Below are positions 19,763 to 28,915 of a stretch of 64,000 nucleotides of DNA, in pieces; within the stretch, counting starts at the first letter, position 1, and every line of letters begins with the position of its first letter. The notes under the pieces are model-generated. The model was not told the DNA's origin. It made no database searches and was given only the letters and a program-made list of their open reading frames with translations. This DNA comes from Paenibacillus piscarius (GTDB lineage Bacteria; Bacillota; Bacilli; Paenibacillales; Paenibacillaceae). The stretch lies in assembly GCF_022234545.1 (NCBI RefSeq), contig NZ_JAIEUI010000023.1:57811-121810 (forward strand). The letters are read 5' to 3'. The position numbers were made by a program, and so were the translations under genes.

Positions 19763-20224
19763 TTAGAAATATAAGTAATAATTGTAGAAGCTCTCGTCCC
19801 GCACATATCCATGGGCTTCGTATAAACGCTGGGCTCCGGTGTTGTCCATCATGGTTGACAGCGTCAACCCCTTGGCTCCTGTCCCCTGCGCGTATCCCTT
19901 CACGCCTTCAAGCAGCAGAGAGCCCAGCCCTTGACCGCGCTGCTCCTGCGTCACGAACAGATCGTTCAGTATCCATACCGGCTGAACCGTAATCGAAGAG
20001 AACGAGGGATATAGCTGCGCTATCCCATAGATCCGCCTGTCTTCACCTTCACCGGCAACCGCCATGAAGACAACGGATTCCTCATGCTGCAATCTTGCCG
20101 TCAGGAACTCGCGGGCAGCCTCCAGGTCCGGGGCTTGTCCGTAGAAGCTGCGGTATTCATCAAATACCGGTGCCAGCTCCTCCACATCCTCAAGCTCTGC
20201 CCGTTCAAAACGAAAGTTCAACAA
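19763..20224 (-). CDS. GNAT-family N-acetyltransferase
   Basis: 153 residues starting at a TTG (20224) with AAAGGAGG 8 nt upstream. The acetyl-CoA binding stretch is LNDLFVTQEQRGQGLGSLLL (about residues 86-105), followed by GAKGLTLSTMMDNTGAQRLY. The substrate is unknown. It is upstream of and close to the HAD hydrolase gene, suggesting a small operon. Confidence 0.9.
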   Translation of the reverse strand: MLNFRFERAELEDVEELAPVFDEYRSFYGQAPDLEAAREFLTARLQHEESVVFMAVAGEGEDRRIYGIAQLYPSFSSITVQPVWILNDLFVTQEQRGQGLGSLLLEGVKGYAQGTGAKGLTLSTMMDNTGAQRLYEAHGYVRDESFYNYYLYF

Positions 20225-20334
20225 TACTATTTCCTCCTTTAGCGGTATTCGCGATGTACTATAGAAGTATTCTAAGGCTTAGCTTCTACCATAGCCCATA
20301 GAGAAAACAGCACATTGTATGGATAATTATCCCC

Positions 20335-20841
20335 TTACGCCTTGGAATCATAGAAGACATGACGGGCCGTAATTTTGCCATCCGCAATGTCCATCAGGCC
20401 GAAGGAATATTGCTTCTCCCGCCGCTTGTCCGTAGGGGACCCGGGATTGAACAACAGAATCCCGTTCTCCCGGCGCATCAACGGCTGGTGGGAATGGCCG
20501 AAGAGAATGCAATCCACCTCCTGGCCTTCAAAAGCGAGCAGTGCATTACCATCCGTCCCTTTGCGGGAATAGGGGGCATGTCCGTGGACCATCCCGATGC
20601 GCATCCCCTCCAGGGTCACAATCTTGCGCTCGCCGAAGCGCTGGATGATGTCATAGCCGTCATTGTTCCCGGCAATCCCCTCCACCGGGGCAAGCTCGGC
20701 CAGCAGATCATAGATCTCCGGCGACACCCAGTCGCCCAAATGCAGAATGATGTCCACCTGGCGGAATTCTTCCATAAGCACAGACGGCAAGCCCTTGGCC
20801 CTGCTTGAGAGATGGGTATCCGACACAACTCCAATTTTCAT
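20335..20841 (-). CDS. YfcE/MJ0936-type metallophosphoesterase
   Basis: Dimetal phosphodiesterase, 168 residues from the ATG at 20841 (AGGAG 9 nt upstream; the longer frame to 20886 is unlikely). Metal ligands are visible in order: VSDTHLS (about residues 5-11), LHLGDWV (about 34-40), GNNDGYD (about 57-63), MVHGHAP (about 83-89), and FGHSHQP (about 116-122). The fold ends with LLFNPGSPTDKR. The physiological substrate is unknown. Confidence 0.92.
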   Translation of the reverse strand: MKIGVVSDTHLSSRAKGLPSVLMEEFRQVDIILHLGDWVSPEIYDLLAELAPVEGIAGNNDGYDIIQRFGERKIVTLEGMRIGMVHGHAPYSRKGTDGNALLAFEGQEVDCILFGHSHQPLMRRENGILLFNPGSPTDKRREKQYSFGLMDIADGKITARHVFYDSKA

Positions 20842-20970
20842 CTGCTTCATCTCCTGCTCCATGTATTCGCAGCAATTAGCCGCCATTATACACTACTAAT
20901 GTTCTGCTAATTGTACGATCTGCGGGAGGGATAATCAAGCAAGAGGGCGGGCAACGCGGGCAGACTTCCT

Positions 20971-21984
20971 CTATTTCAGAACGACCCATTCCCCTTGGGC
21001 ATCTGCGGAGCGTACCTCCGCCTCGAAGATCTCCAGCGACTCCGCCGCACTCTCCGGGGTGCACACCACAATGGGCTTGTCATGAATAACCGCATCCAGG
21101 AAATAGACCAGCTCGCGGTAGTATCCGGCATCCGGGGACAGCTCCGCCGTATAGCCCGGCTCATGATTGGGATTCACCTGAAGCTGCGCACCGTCAAACA
21201 CCAGATTGCCCCGTTCAAAGTTGACCCGGTAGCCCATATAGAAGCCGAAATCCCCCTCCAGCGTCCAATCAACCTGGGCGTTGACGACCTTCCCATCCCT
21301 ATAAAAATAATGCGTGGAGCATAGATCATAGCCGCTGCCCGGCAGCACTTTACGCGCAAGCGTCGACACCTTCTCCGGCTTGCCGAACAGGTAGCTGATC
21401 ATATCCGTGTCGTGAATATGCATGTCCAGAATACTGCCGCCGCTGAGCCTCTCATCCAGGAACCAATCCTTGGGCGCGCCGGAGCCGCGGTAGAAGTACC
21501 CTTCGGTCACCTGGCCGAACCGGCCGGATTCCACCGTCTCCTTCAAATACTCATATCCCGGCCAAAAGCGGAGGCACTGCCCGATCATCAGCTTCCGGCC
21601 GCTGCGGGCCGCCGTCTCCGCCATTCTCCGCGCCTCTGCTGAGGTCCGGCCCATCGGCTTCTCACAGAAGACGTGATAGCCGCGCTCCAGCAGCGAGCAG
21701 GCCATTTCGGCATGAAGATAAGTAGGGACGCAGAGATCAATGGCATCCAGCTCATTCTCTGCAAGCATCGTCTCCAGCTCCTCATAAAGATGATAAGCCG
21801 TCAAATCATAGATGTCGCGGGCCGTGCTCATATTCCCGTCTGCCTTGGCATCCTTAAGCTCTGCAATCCGCAGGTCACAAATGGCCCGCAGGGCCACCGG
21901 GTAGCCCTCCTCCATCAGCCTTACATAATTATCGAAATGCATCCGGCCCATGAAGCCGAAGCCGACTAATCCTATTCTCAGCAT
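20971..21984 (-). CDS. Gfo/Idh/MocA-family dehydrogenase (third gene of operon)
   Basis: NAD(P)-dependent sugar or inositol dehydrogenase-like protein, 337 residues from the ATG at 21984 (GGGAGGGG upstream). The N-terminal Rossmann motif is GLVGFGFMGRMHF (about residues 5-17); the catalytic-type EKP (VFCEKPMGR) is near residue 95, and a conserved HDTD block (MHIHDTDMI) is near 180. It is a clear tandem paralogue of the gene directly upstream. Together with the isomerase-like gene they look like a catabolic operon for a sugar acid, inositol or similar compound. Confidence 0.92.
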   Translation of the reverse strand: MLRIGLVGFGFMGRMHFDNYVRLMEEGYPVALRAICDLRIAELKDAKADGNMSTARDIYDLTAYHLYEELETMLAENELDAIDLCVPTYLHAEMACSLLERGYHVFCEKPMGRTSAEARRMAETAARSGRKLMIGQCLRFWPGYEYLKETVESGRFGQVTEGYFYRGSGAPKDWFLDERLSGGSILDMHIHDTDMISYLFGKPEKVSTLARKVLPGSGYDLCSTHYFYRDGKVVNAQVDWTLEGDFGFYMGYRVNFERGNLVFDGAQLQVNPNHEPGYTAELSPDAGYYRELVYFLDAVIHDKPIVVCTPESAAESLEIFEAEVRSADAQGEWVVLK

Positions 21985-22027
21985 ACTCTTACCCCTCCCA
22001 GGCTTTATAGCCAATTTCCTACTCACG

Positions 22028-23044
22028 CTATCTCTCCAACCGGACCCAGGCACCCTCCCGGCCGGCCGATTCCATCTCCGCCTCAATGATCTCCAGCGAA
22101 GCTGCCGTGCTCTCAGGCAGGCAGGTGGATACAGGCTTGCGGGAACGGATGGCCTCCAGGAAGTAGATCCACTCCCTATAGTAGCCGCTATCCTCAGGGA
22201 GCTGCGCGACGTATCCCGGCCTGTCGTTCGGATTCACCCGGACCCTATTACCGTCAAACACCACATTGCCCTGTTCAAAATTGACCCGGTAGCCCATACT
22301 GAAGCCGAAATCCCCCTCCAGTGTCCAATCCGCCTGGGCATTGATGACCTTGCCGTCCTGGTAATAATAGTGGGACGAAACGATATCATAGCCGCTGCCC
22401 GGCACTACATTCCGCCCGAGCGCCGACACCCTCTCCGGCCTCCCGAACAAATACTGGATCATATCGGTATCGTGGATGTGCATATCCAGCATACAGCCGC
22501 CGCTCAGCTCGCCATTCACAAGCCAGCCCTTCGGAGCGCCGGACCCCCGGTAGAAGCAGCCCTCTGTCACCTGCCCGAATTCGCCGCCGGCAACAACACT
22601 TTTTAGATATTCATAAGCCGGCCAGAACCGCAGGCAATTGCCGACCATCAGCGTCTTGCCGCTGCGCCGTGCCGTGTCCGCCATCCTCCATGCTTCAGCA
22701 GAGTGCCGGGCCATCGGTTTCTCGCAGAAGACATGGCAGCCACGTTCCAGCAGATAAACGGCCATATCCGCATGAAGAAATGTAGGAACCGCCAGACAGA
22801 CGGCATCCAGCTCCTCACCCGCCAGCATATCCTCCAGGCTCCCATACAGGTTATATGCGGACAGATCGTAGGTCTCACGCGCTGTACTCATATTCCCGCC
22901 GGAGGCTGCGTGCTTCAGCTCCCCGATCTGCGGATCGCAAATGGCGGTCAAAGTGACACCATACCCCTCTTCGCCGAGCCGGACGAGCTGATCGAAGTTC
23001 ATCCGGCCCATAAATCCAAAGCCCGCAAGCCCCACCTTAAGCAT
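22028..23044 (-). CDS. Gfo/Idh/MocA-family dehydrogenase (second gene of operon)
   Basis: 338 residues from the ATG at 23044 (a GTG three codons earlier is possible). The Rossmann motif is GLAGFGFMGRMNF, the EKP block VFCEKPMAR, and the HDTD block MHIHDTDMI. By eye it matches the downstream paralogue over its full length, at well above half of positions, with identical blocks such as YRGSGAPK and DWTLEGDFGF. It lies 14 nt downstream of the isomerase-like gene and 43 nt upstream of its paralogue. Confidence 0.92.
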   Translation of the reverse strand: MLKVGLAGFGFMGRMNFDQLVRLGEEGYGVTLTAICDPQIGELKHAASGGNMSTARETYDLSAYNLYGSLEDMLAGEELDAVCLAVPTFLHADMAVYLLERGCHVFCEKPMARHSAEAWRMADTARRSGKTLMVGNCLRFWPAYEYLKSVVAGGEFGQVTEGCFYRGSGAPKGWLVNGELSGGCMLDMHIHDTDMIQYLFGRPERVSALGRNVVPGSGYDIVSSHYYYQDGKVINAQADWTLEGDFGFSMGYRVNFEQGNVVFDGNRVRVNPNDRPGYVAQLPEDSGYYREWIYFLEAIRSRKPVSTCLPESTAASLEIIEAEMESAGREGAWVRLER

Positions 23045-23058
23045 TGCCGCCACCCCGC

Positions 23059-23913
23059 TTATCCTCTGGAACCGGAGCGTCCCAGAATGGCATCCATAGA
23101 TTCAGACGTATTGAAAATAATCTGCTCCGGATGATGCTTGTACGCCGGGATCATCTCCCCCGTCACAAAACTATCGTATCCAACCTCCCGGAGCGCCTCC
23201 ACCACCGCCGGATAATCCACATCCCCGGCAAGCAGGTCCACGAACCCATGAAGCCCTCCAGCGTCGCGGCGGTAATCCTTGAAGTGAACCTTCTTGATCC
23301 GGTGGCCCAGTATGCTGATCCACTGCTCCGGGTAACCGGAATGAACCACATTGCCGACATCCAGATAGGAGCCTACATAGTCCGAGCCGGCGGCATCAAT
23401 GAACGTACGCATTTCAAGCGGCGACAGCAGGAACTTGTTCCACACATTCTCGATGCCGATGGAGACTCCCGCCTGCTCCGCTTCTGCCGCCAGCGCGGAT
23501 ACCGCCTCCAGTGCCCGGTCATACGCCTTGTCGTAGGAGACCACCTCACAGCCGGGAATGAAATCCACACCCACTGCACCAGGGATCACCAAAATCGTAT
23601 CGGCACCCAGCACAGCGGCCAGCTCCAATTGCTTCTTGCAGATGTCCACCGCCTTCGTCCGGTTGGCTGCGGATTCGCTGGTCATCGCGTACGACCAGTA
23701 CAGACCTGTAGCCAATCCGGCAATCTCCAGCCCCAGATCGCTGACAAGTGCCTTCAGCCTTAATGCTTCTTTCTCTCCCGTCTGCAGACCCAGCTCACCA
23801 GTCTCATTCAGCGACAGCTCGATGCCGTCGAACCCTGCCGCTTTTGCTATGCGGGCGCATTCCGCAATTTCCATACCTTCAGGAAACGACCAGATATTAA
23901 TGCCTTTTTTCAT
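23059..23913 (-). CDS. Sugar phosphate isomerase/epimerase-like TIM-barrel protein
   Basis: Xylose-isomerase-like (AP endonuclease family 2) barrel, 284 residues. The start is the ATG at 23913, because AGAGGATG lies 8 nt upstream; the ATG at 23922 sits on the Shine-Dalgarno itself. Metal-site blocks are seen as SIGIENVWNKF, GSYLDVGNVV, KVHFKDYR and VTGEMIP. First gene of an operon with two dehydrogenases, as in inositol-type and related polyol pathways. It is divergent from an AraC regulator. Confidence 0.9.
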   Translation of the reverse strand: MKKGINIWSFPEGMEIAECARIAKAAGFDGIELSLNETGELGLQTGEKEALRLKALVSDLGLEIAGLATGLYWSYAMTSESAANRTKAVDICKKQLELAAVLGADTILVIPGAVGVDFIPGCEVVSYDKAYDRALEAVSALAAEAEQAGVSIGIENVWNKFLLSPLEMRTFIDAAGSDYVGSYLDVGNVVHSGYPEQWISILGHRIKKVHFKDYRRDAGGLHGFVDLLAGDVDYPAVVEALREVGYDSFVTGEMIPAYKHHPEQIIFNTSESMDAILGRSGSRG

Positions 23914-23980
23914 AGGAATCATCCTCTTTTTTTGTTATTTTCCGTGTTTCAGGAATATGAATAATAACACGCTATTTTCC

Positions 23981-24009
23981 TTGATTTATTTAGATTATAA
24001 TAGTTATAC
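23981..24009 (+). promoter_or_regulatory. Candidate promoter of the AraC regulator gene
   Basis: TTGATT (23981-23986) and TTATAC (24004-24009) with 17-nt spacing. The divergent isomerase operon must start in the same 170-bp region; its strand shows TATAAT without a good -35, as expected for an activator-dependent promoter. Confidence 0.45.
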
Positions 24010-24082
24010 ATTGTGATTGATTTAGGGGATACTGATAACTTTTGGATTATTCCGGTCAACTTTATGTACAGGAGGAACAGCG

Positions 24083-24988
24083 ATGGCCATACCAGAGCCT
24101 TCTTATCCGTTAAGACGGCAGGTGCCCTCCAGAGAATGGTCGCCTGGGATTCATTACGCACAGCTACAGACCCTTATGCCTTGTACTTTTCCAAGAAGAA
24201 GGTTGTATGATTTCGAGCTGCTCTACATCCGGCAGGGGAATCTGCTGACCAGAACGGAGCATCAGGAGTTCCGCTTAAGCTCAGGCCAGCTCATCTTCCT
24301 CTCCTCCGGGATGTACCACCAGAACATCATCGTCTCGGAAGCCGAGACAAGGCTGCTGGGGATTCACTTCGACTTTTTTGGCGAATCCGTCATCACCCGG
24401 GAAGAGGATATGCTGGTCAACGAGGATGACGTATCAGCAGGAAAGTTCGCAGTGGAGGCCGTGACCGCCCCTTTCCTGCCGCTGTCTGAAGACCCTGTCT
24501 ATACGCCTTCCCCCGAATGTGTCCTCGCGATGGAGCAGCTTGTCCATGAATTTACGATGCGCCATGCGGGTTATGAATGGGTCTGCCGCGGTTTGATGCT
24601 GCAGATTCTGTCTTCGCTGCTACGCTCACAGAGCTCCCGGCGGCTGGCCAAGGCTTCGGTGCATGGAGAGCGGATCAGGGCGCTGATTGACGACCTAGAG
24701 CTTCATCCGGCCAGCCGCTGGACCAACCGGTCGATGGCCGCCGCGCTGAATATGCATGAGGACCATTTCTCCAAGCTGTTCCGCGAGCTGGCCGGGATGC
24801 CTCCGGGCGAATATCTCCGGGCCATCCGTCACCGGGAAGCCCGCAAGCTGCTGCGCGAGACGGATGACTCGATTGAAGCCGTAGGGGCGCGGGTCGGCTA
24901 CCCGGATATCCACTACTTCAGCCGGGTATTCACAGCGAACGAGGGCATCTCACCGCGTGCCTACCGCAAGCTAGCGCGCATTTTATAA
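24083..24988 (+). CDS. AraC-family transcriptional regulator
   Basis: 301 residues from the ATG at 24083, with AGGAGG 7 nt upstream. An N-terminal cupin-like sensing domain (FELLYIRQGNLL, then LSSGQLIFLSSGMYHQN, about residues 45-85) is followed by two helix-turn-helix motifs (WTNRSMAAALNMHEDHFSKLF and SIEAVGARVGYPDIHYFSRVF are the two cores, each about 21 residues, near 212 and 262). It is divergent from the isomerase-dehydrogenase operon and most likely activates it in response to a sugar. Confidence 0.92.
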   Translation: MAIPEPSYPLRRQVPSREWSPGIHYAQLQTLMPCTFPRRRLYDFELLYIRQGNLLTRTEHQEFRLSSGQLIFLSSGMYHQNIIVSEAETRLLGIHFDFFGESVITREEDMLVNEDDVSAGKFAVEAVTAPFLPLSEDPVYTPSPECVLAMEQLVHEFTMRHAGYEWVCRGLMLQILSSLLRSQSSRRLAKASVHGERIRALIDDLELHPASRWTNRSMAAALNMHEDHFSKLFRELAGMPPGEYLRAIRHREARKLLRETDDSIEAVGARVGYPDIHYFSRVFTANEGISPRAYRKLARIL

Positions 24989-25000
24989 CCCGAACGCCAA

Positions 25001-25023
25001 AAGGCGGGCCGATGGCCCGCCTT
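25001..25023. terminator. Bidirectional terminator-like hairpin
   Basis: A perfect 10-bp stem AAGGCGGGCC / GGCCCGCCTT with a GAT loop, between the convergent AraC and PL8 lyase genes. Confidence 0.8.
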
Positions 25024-25039
25024 CCAGCTGCTATTCAGT

Positions 25040-28000
25040 TCACTCGTTGCCTGATGCCGTCTGCAACGTAATCAGCAGTGTCTGTCCCAGCGTATCTGCG
25101 GTATTGACCCGCAGCTTCACTGTAGGCGACAGCCGGGTAACCTCGATCCGCCCGTCTTTGCTGATGATTCCCGCCGCCGCTTCGTCCAGCTCCAGTTCAA
25201 TATCCCCCTGGTTCTCCAGCGTAGGATCGGAGACGGCCAGCTTCAGTATTCCGTCCCCCGTATTTCTTTTAACCATTACAGATGCTCTCTTGTTAGAGGT
25301 TACGCCTCCTGCTGAAGTAAGAGTATCCGTCCAGAAGTTGTACCCTGTAACGTTAAGTGTGTTCTCCTTCACCGCTTGGACAGTCCGCGTATTGGCCAGC
25401 ACCGTGACATCCGGCGCAGCGGAATAGGCTTCTGTAGCCTGCACGCTTGCATTCGGCAAAATGATGTATTCATACCCCTGGTCTGCCGGATTGCTGCCAT
25501 GGTCCATCCACAGCGTCAGGAAATAGTTCTGCAGCAGCGCTGTAGGTACAGTAGAGGAAGGCGGATTGGCCAAATTGATATCAGACCATCTTCCCTGCTG
25601 GAGGCCCCGGCTCACCCGCACCGGCGAGTGCTGTGGGAAGACATAACCGATGTCCGAATCTGCCGTATTGCCCTCCAAATGCGCCCAGGACGGACTCGGT
25701 GACTCCTGCTCCGTTATAATTCCGCCCAAGGATACGCCATCCAGCACGAAGCTGTTCGTGTTGTCTTCCTTCAGCTTCCGCTGCTCAATGACCGTTTCGA
25801 CCGGCAGGTTATCGGTACTTGTGATGCCTGCGCCCAGTGCAACGATTTCATTGTCAAAAGCAAACCAGGACTTCCGCGCCTGCATTTGCGTGCCATTCTG
25901 CTTCAGCTCCATGCCTGTGGCCCCGAAGGTATCCAGTGTGGTTCCGCCTGCCCAGGCATTGGCCGCGACAGACTCACCATCCCCGTATTGATAATTGCTG
26001 GCATCCCTCGGGCGGGAGACCACGGTTGTTCCGGGCAGACGGTTCCAGTTCACTGTTGCCCAGAAGCTGCCGGTATACTGCGACAGATCACCGTTGTAGA
26101 GATACGTCATTCCGTCGCCGGTGTACCAGCCCTTGGGATTCTCTCCGTTGGTAAGCTCATAGGTGGCAATGCGCTTGGAGCTTTTGCTGACACCAAACAG
26201 ATAATCTCCGCCCCGGTGCACACTACGCGCCATGCCGTTCAGCTCATAATGCGCCGGAAGGCTGGCTGCGGGCGCAATTGCAGGATCTTCCACCCACCCC
26301 TTAATCGTATCCGCCAGATCGAGCGGGAACAGGTAGTAGGATGCCCCCTGGCTGAGCTGGTACTGCACATGATATTTCACCAGGCTTTTGAGTGGAGCGG
26401 ATAATGCTGCAGGTGCGGTCTGGGCAATCCGGGCGATGCCCGCGAGAATATTCCTGCCTGAGTAATAGGCATCCGCCCCCGGTCTTACAATCGCACGTCC
26501 CCGCGTCATGTCGATCGCCTGACCTTGGTACATCACCGGAGCGAAGCCTTCATCGATCCAGCGGTACACATTGCCCAGCTCGGGAACAACCGGCTCCCAG
26601 GTGCTTCCGTTCAGCAGGAACAGCAGATTCCCCATCCCCTGAATCAGAACCTCGCCATAGCTTCCTGTGTAGGCTATCGTGCTGTGCTGCACATATGAGC
26701 CGTCCTCATAGAACCCGTCGCCGGATGCAGTGTACTGGAACAGCTCGTCCATCCCGTTCCGGGCCTGAATCAGCCGGTCATAATTATGCTCGACCAGCCC
26801 CAGCCGGATCTGAATCAGCATAATGTCGGAGCGGTTCGCCCCGGTCTGGTTGAAGGAAGGAGCGGTGATGTCTCCGATGTAATGGTCGATGCTTGCCGTA
26901 TTGCGCAGAATCTGTTCGGCCGTCAGCTCGTCATACATCAGCACCAGAATATCAGCCAGACGGTGGGGAACACCGATATCCCAATTCCACCAGTTGCCGT
27001 ATTCTGTACCGGAGTCCGTGTACAGGTGATCCAGCATCCAGTCCAGCGCCTCCAGAAGATCATCCCGCAGCGCGGAATCATGGTAGAGCGGGGTTCCTTT
27101 GGTCTGATAGGCAAGGGCCATGCTCTTCAGCCGGGTATAATGACTGTTAATATACGCTGAGTCGCTGGCGGAAGCAGGCAGATCCGCCCACAGCGAAGTG
27201 CTGGAAGGAGTAAGCTGCATTGTATCCCAAAAGCCTTGAGCAGCATCCGCACCCGCCTCAAGAATCGGCTTGACCGCCGGATCATTCACATCCAGAGAGG
27301 CTTTGCCGGTAAGCGTCTCCAGCCACCGCAGCCGAATCTCATCATATTCTCCGGGATCATCCGGCTGGGGCGCAATGACTTCAACCGTCACCGAATCCGC
27401 CGCACCGTCTCCCGTGCTTACAGACACCTCAGCCGTCCCGGCGGCTAGCGCCTGCAAGGTTCCGTCTGCCGCCACGCTTACTATGTCCGGGTGATCGGAC
27501 ACCCAGGTCAGTTGTGTATTCGTCGCATCTGAGGGTGTGACAGCCGCGTTCAGTTGTAAGCTGCTGTACTTGGGAAGCTGTATAGGCGCAGGCGAATAAG
27601 TAACCATAACCGCTGTAACCGGAATGTACGGAGTCACAGCTACAGCAACAGACGCCGATACAGCCGGATCGGCTTGGGATACCGCTGTAATGACTGTAGA
27701 GCCAACCGCTCCGCCGGTGATCTCACCGGCAGCGTTGACAGAGGCCACCGCAGGATCAGCGGAGCTCCAGCTCACCCCCTGATTCGTTGTATTCGCAGGC
27801 TCGAATACAGGCTGAAGTGTCCGCTTACCGGTCACGGCCAGGCTCACTTCATCCGGCAAGGCCATAGACTGCGGCAGCACCTGCCGGGTCACCGTCACAG
27901 GAACGGTCAGCGAATAATTGCCCTCATTGGTGCTGACTGTTACTGTTGTGCTGCCCTCGCTGAGGGCATGGACCGTGCCAGAGGTTACCGTGGCGACGGA

Positions 28001-28882
28001 AGGGTCTGCCGAACTCCAGACCAGACGCTGGTCGGAAGCATCCTGCGGCATCACCGTAACCGCAATATCGGCACTGGCGCTCTCAGGTAATTCAAGCGCT
28101 GTTACAGAGGCGCTGATCCCGGTAAGCGGCACATAATCCGCAAGCTTCAGATCATCAACCCGCCACTCTCCCTGCTGGCCGTTCTGATAATACTGATGAA
28201 GGTAGACATGTCTGATATTAGACCAGGCGGACGGCAGCGCAGCTTGTCCCGCGTATTGGTCATTGATGAAATAGGTGACGGTGTGCGCCGGGCTGTCCAC
28301 GAACATTTTCAGCCGGATCCATGTGTTCTGCGCGTAGCTGCCCAGCAGCTCATTGCCCGCCCCCCGGATTTCTCCTGCGGCATTGAAGGTTAGAGCGGCG
28401 ACATTCGTAGTGCTTGTAGCGGGATAAGGGGCATTCAGGCTGCGGAATTGAATCTCCCGGCGGTGCGAGGTGCTGTTCATATAGACCGAGGCTTCAAAAA
28501 CCAGCTTCCCGGTGAGTCCGGTATCCCCGTTCGCCGTTCCGCCCAGATGATTCCTTCCGGTACTCACATTCTTGGTGCCCGAAACGATGCTAAGGCTATA
28601 ATCCTCACGCTGGGGAGCATTCTCGATCATGACATAATCGGTATCCGGCGCAGAATTATAGATACCCCAGCCGCCCCCAACGGAGCCTTTATAGGTAGAG
28701 CCGTTATCCAGCTTCGTATTTCTGGCATTGCCGCTCTCGTCATAGTTCACATTGAGATGGACAGTGCCTGCGGCCTCCGCCGCCGGCCATGGTACAGCAG
28801 GCAGGATGAGCGACAGGATCAGCAGCACTAATAAGGGACGGACGATAAAAGGCTTGATGCCTGGCTTCATGAACAATTGCAT
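25040..28882 (-). CDS. Secreted polysaccharide lyase family 8 with Ig-like (Big2) domains
   Basis: Large exported lyase (1280 residues) of the hyaluronate/chondroitin/xanthan lyase family, which cleaves uronic-acid polymers by beta-elimination. The signal peptide ends near residue 37 (PAAEAA). A beta-sandwich domain (about 40-250) and three bacterial Ig-like repeats (about 250-500, with the recurring SSADP..ATV pattern) lead to the alpha/alpha catalytic domain. Catalytic residues are readable as Asn in QTGANRSD, His and Tyr in DGSYVQHSTIAYTGSYG, and Arg in MTRGRAI. No cell-wall anchor is seen. The next genes upstream encode GH88 and an ABC importer, fitting a degradation and uptake locus. The exact polymer is unproven. 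Confidence 0.9.
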   Translation of the reverse strand: MQLFMKPGIKPFIVRPLLVLLILSLILPAVPWPAAEAAGTVHLNVNYDESGNARNTKLDNGSTYKGSVGGGWGIYNSAPDTDYVMIENAPQREDYSLSIVSGTKNVSTGRNHLGGTANGDTGLTGKLVFEASVYMNSTSHRREIQFRSLNAPYPATSTTNVAALTFNAAGEIRGAGNELLGSYAQNTWIRLKMFVDSPAHTVTYFINDQYAGQAALPSAWSNIRHVYLHQYYQNGQQGEWRVDDLKLADYVPLTGISASVTALELPESASADIAVTVMPQDASDQRLVWSSADPSVATVTSGTVHALSEGSTTVTVSTNEGNYSLTVPVTVTRQVLPQSMALPDEVSLAVTGKRTLQPVFEPANTTNQGVSWSSADPAVASVNAAGEITGGAVGSTVITAVSQADPAVSASVAVAVTPYIPVTAVMVTYSPAPIQLPKYSSLQLNAAVTPSDATNTQLTWVSDHPDIVSVAADGTLQALAAGTAEVSVSTGDGAADSVTVEVIAPQPDDPGEYDEIRLRWLETLTGKASLDVNDPAVKPILEAGADAAQGFWDTMQLTPSSTSLWADLPASASDSAYINSHYTRLKSMALAYQTKGTPLYHDSALRDDLLEALDWMLDHLYTDSGTEYGNWWNWDIGVPHRLADILVLMYDELTAEQILRNTASIDHYIGDITAPSFNQTGANRSDIMLIQIRLGLVEHNYDRLIQARNGMDELFQYTASGDGFYEDGSYVQHSTIAYTGSYGEVLIQGMGNLLFLLNGSTWEPVVPELGNVYRWIDEGFAPVMYQGQAIDMTRGRAIVRPGADAYYSGRNILAGIARIAQTAPAALSAPLKSLVKYHVQYQLSQGASYYLFPLDLADTIKGWVEDPAIAPAASLPAHYELNGMARSVHRGGDYLFGVSKSSKRIATYELTNGENPKGWYTGDGMTYLYNGDLSQYTGSFWATVNWNRLPGTTVVSRPRDASNYQYGDGESVAANAWAGGTTLDTFGATGMELKQNGTQMQARKSWFAFDNEIVALGAGITSTDNLPVETVIEQRKLKEDNTNSFVLDGVSLGGIITEQESPSPSWAHLEGNTADSDIGYVFPQHSPVRVSRGLQQGRWSDINLANPPSSTVPTALLQNYFLTLWMDHGSNPADQGYEYIILPNASVQATEAYSAAPDVTVLANTRTVQAVKENTLNVTGYNFWTDTLTSAGGVTSNKRASVMVKRNTGDGILKLAVSDPTLENQGDIELELDEAAAGIISKDGRIEVTRLSPTVKLRVNTADTLGQTLLITLQTASGNE

Positions 28883-28915
28883 GGCAACCCCTCCACGAAT
28901 TATAGTCTTACAGCC

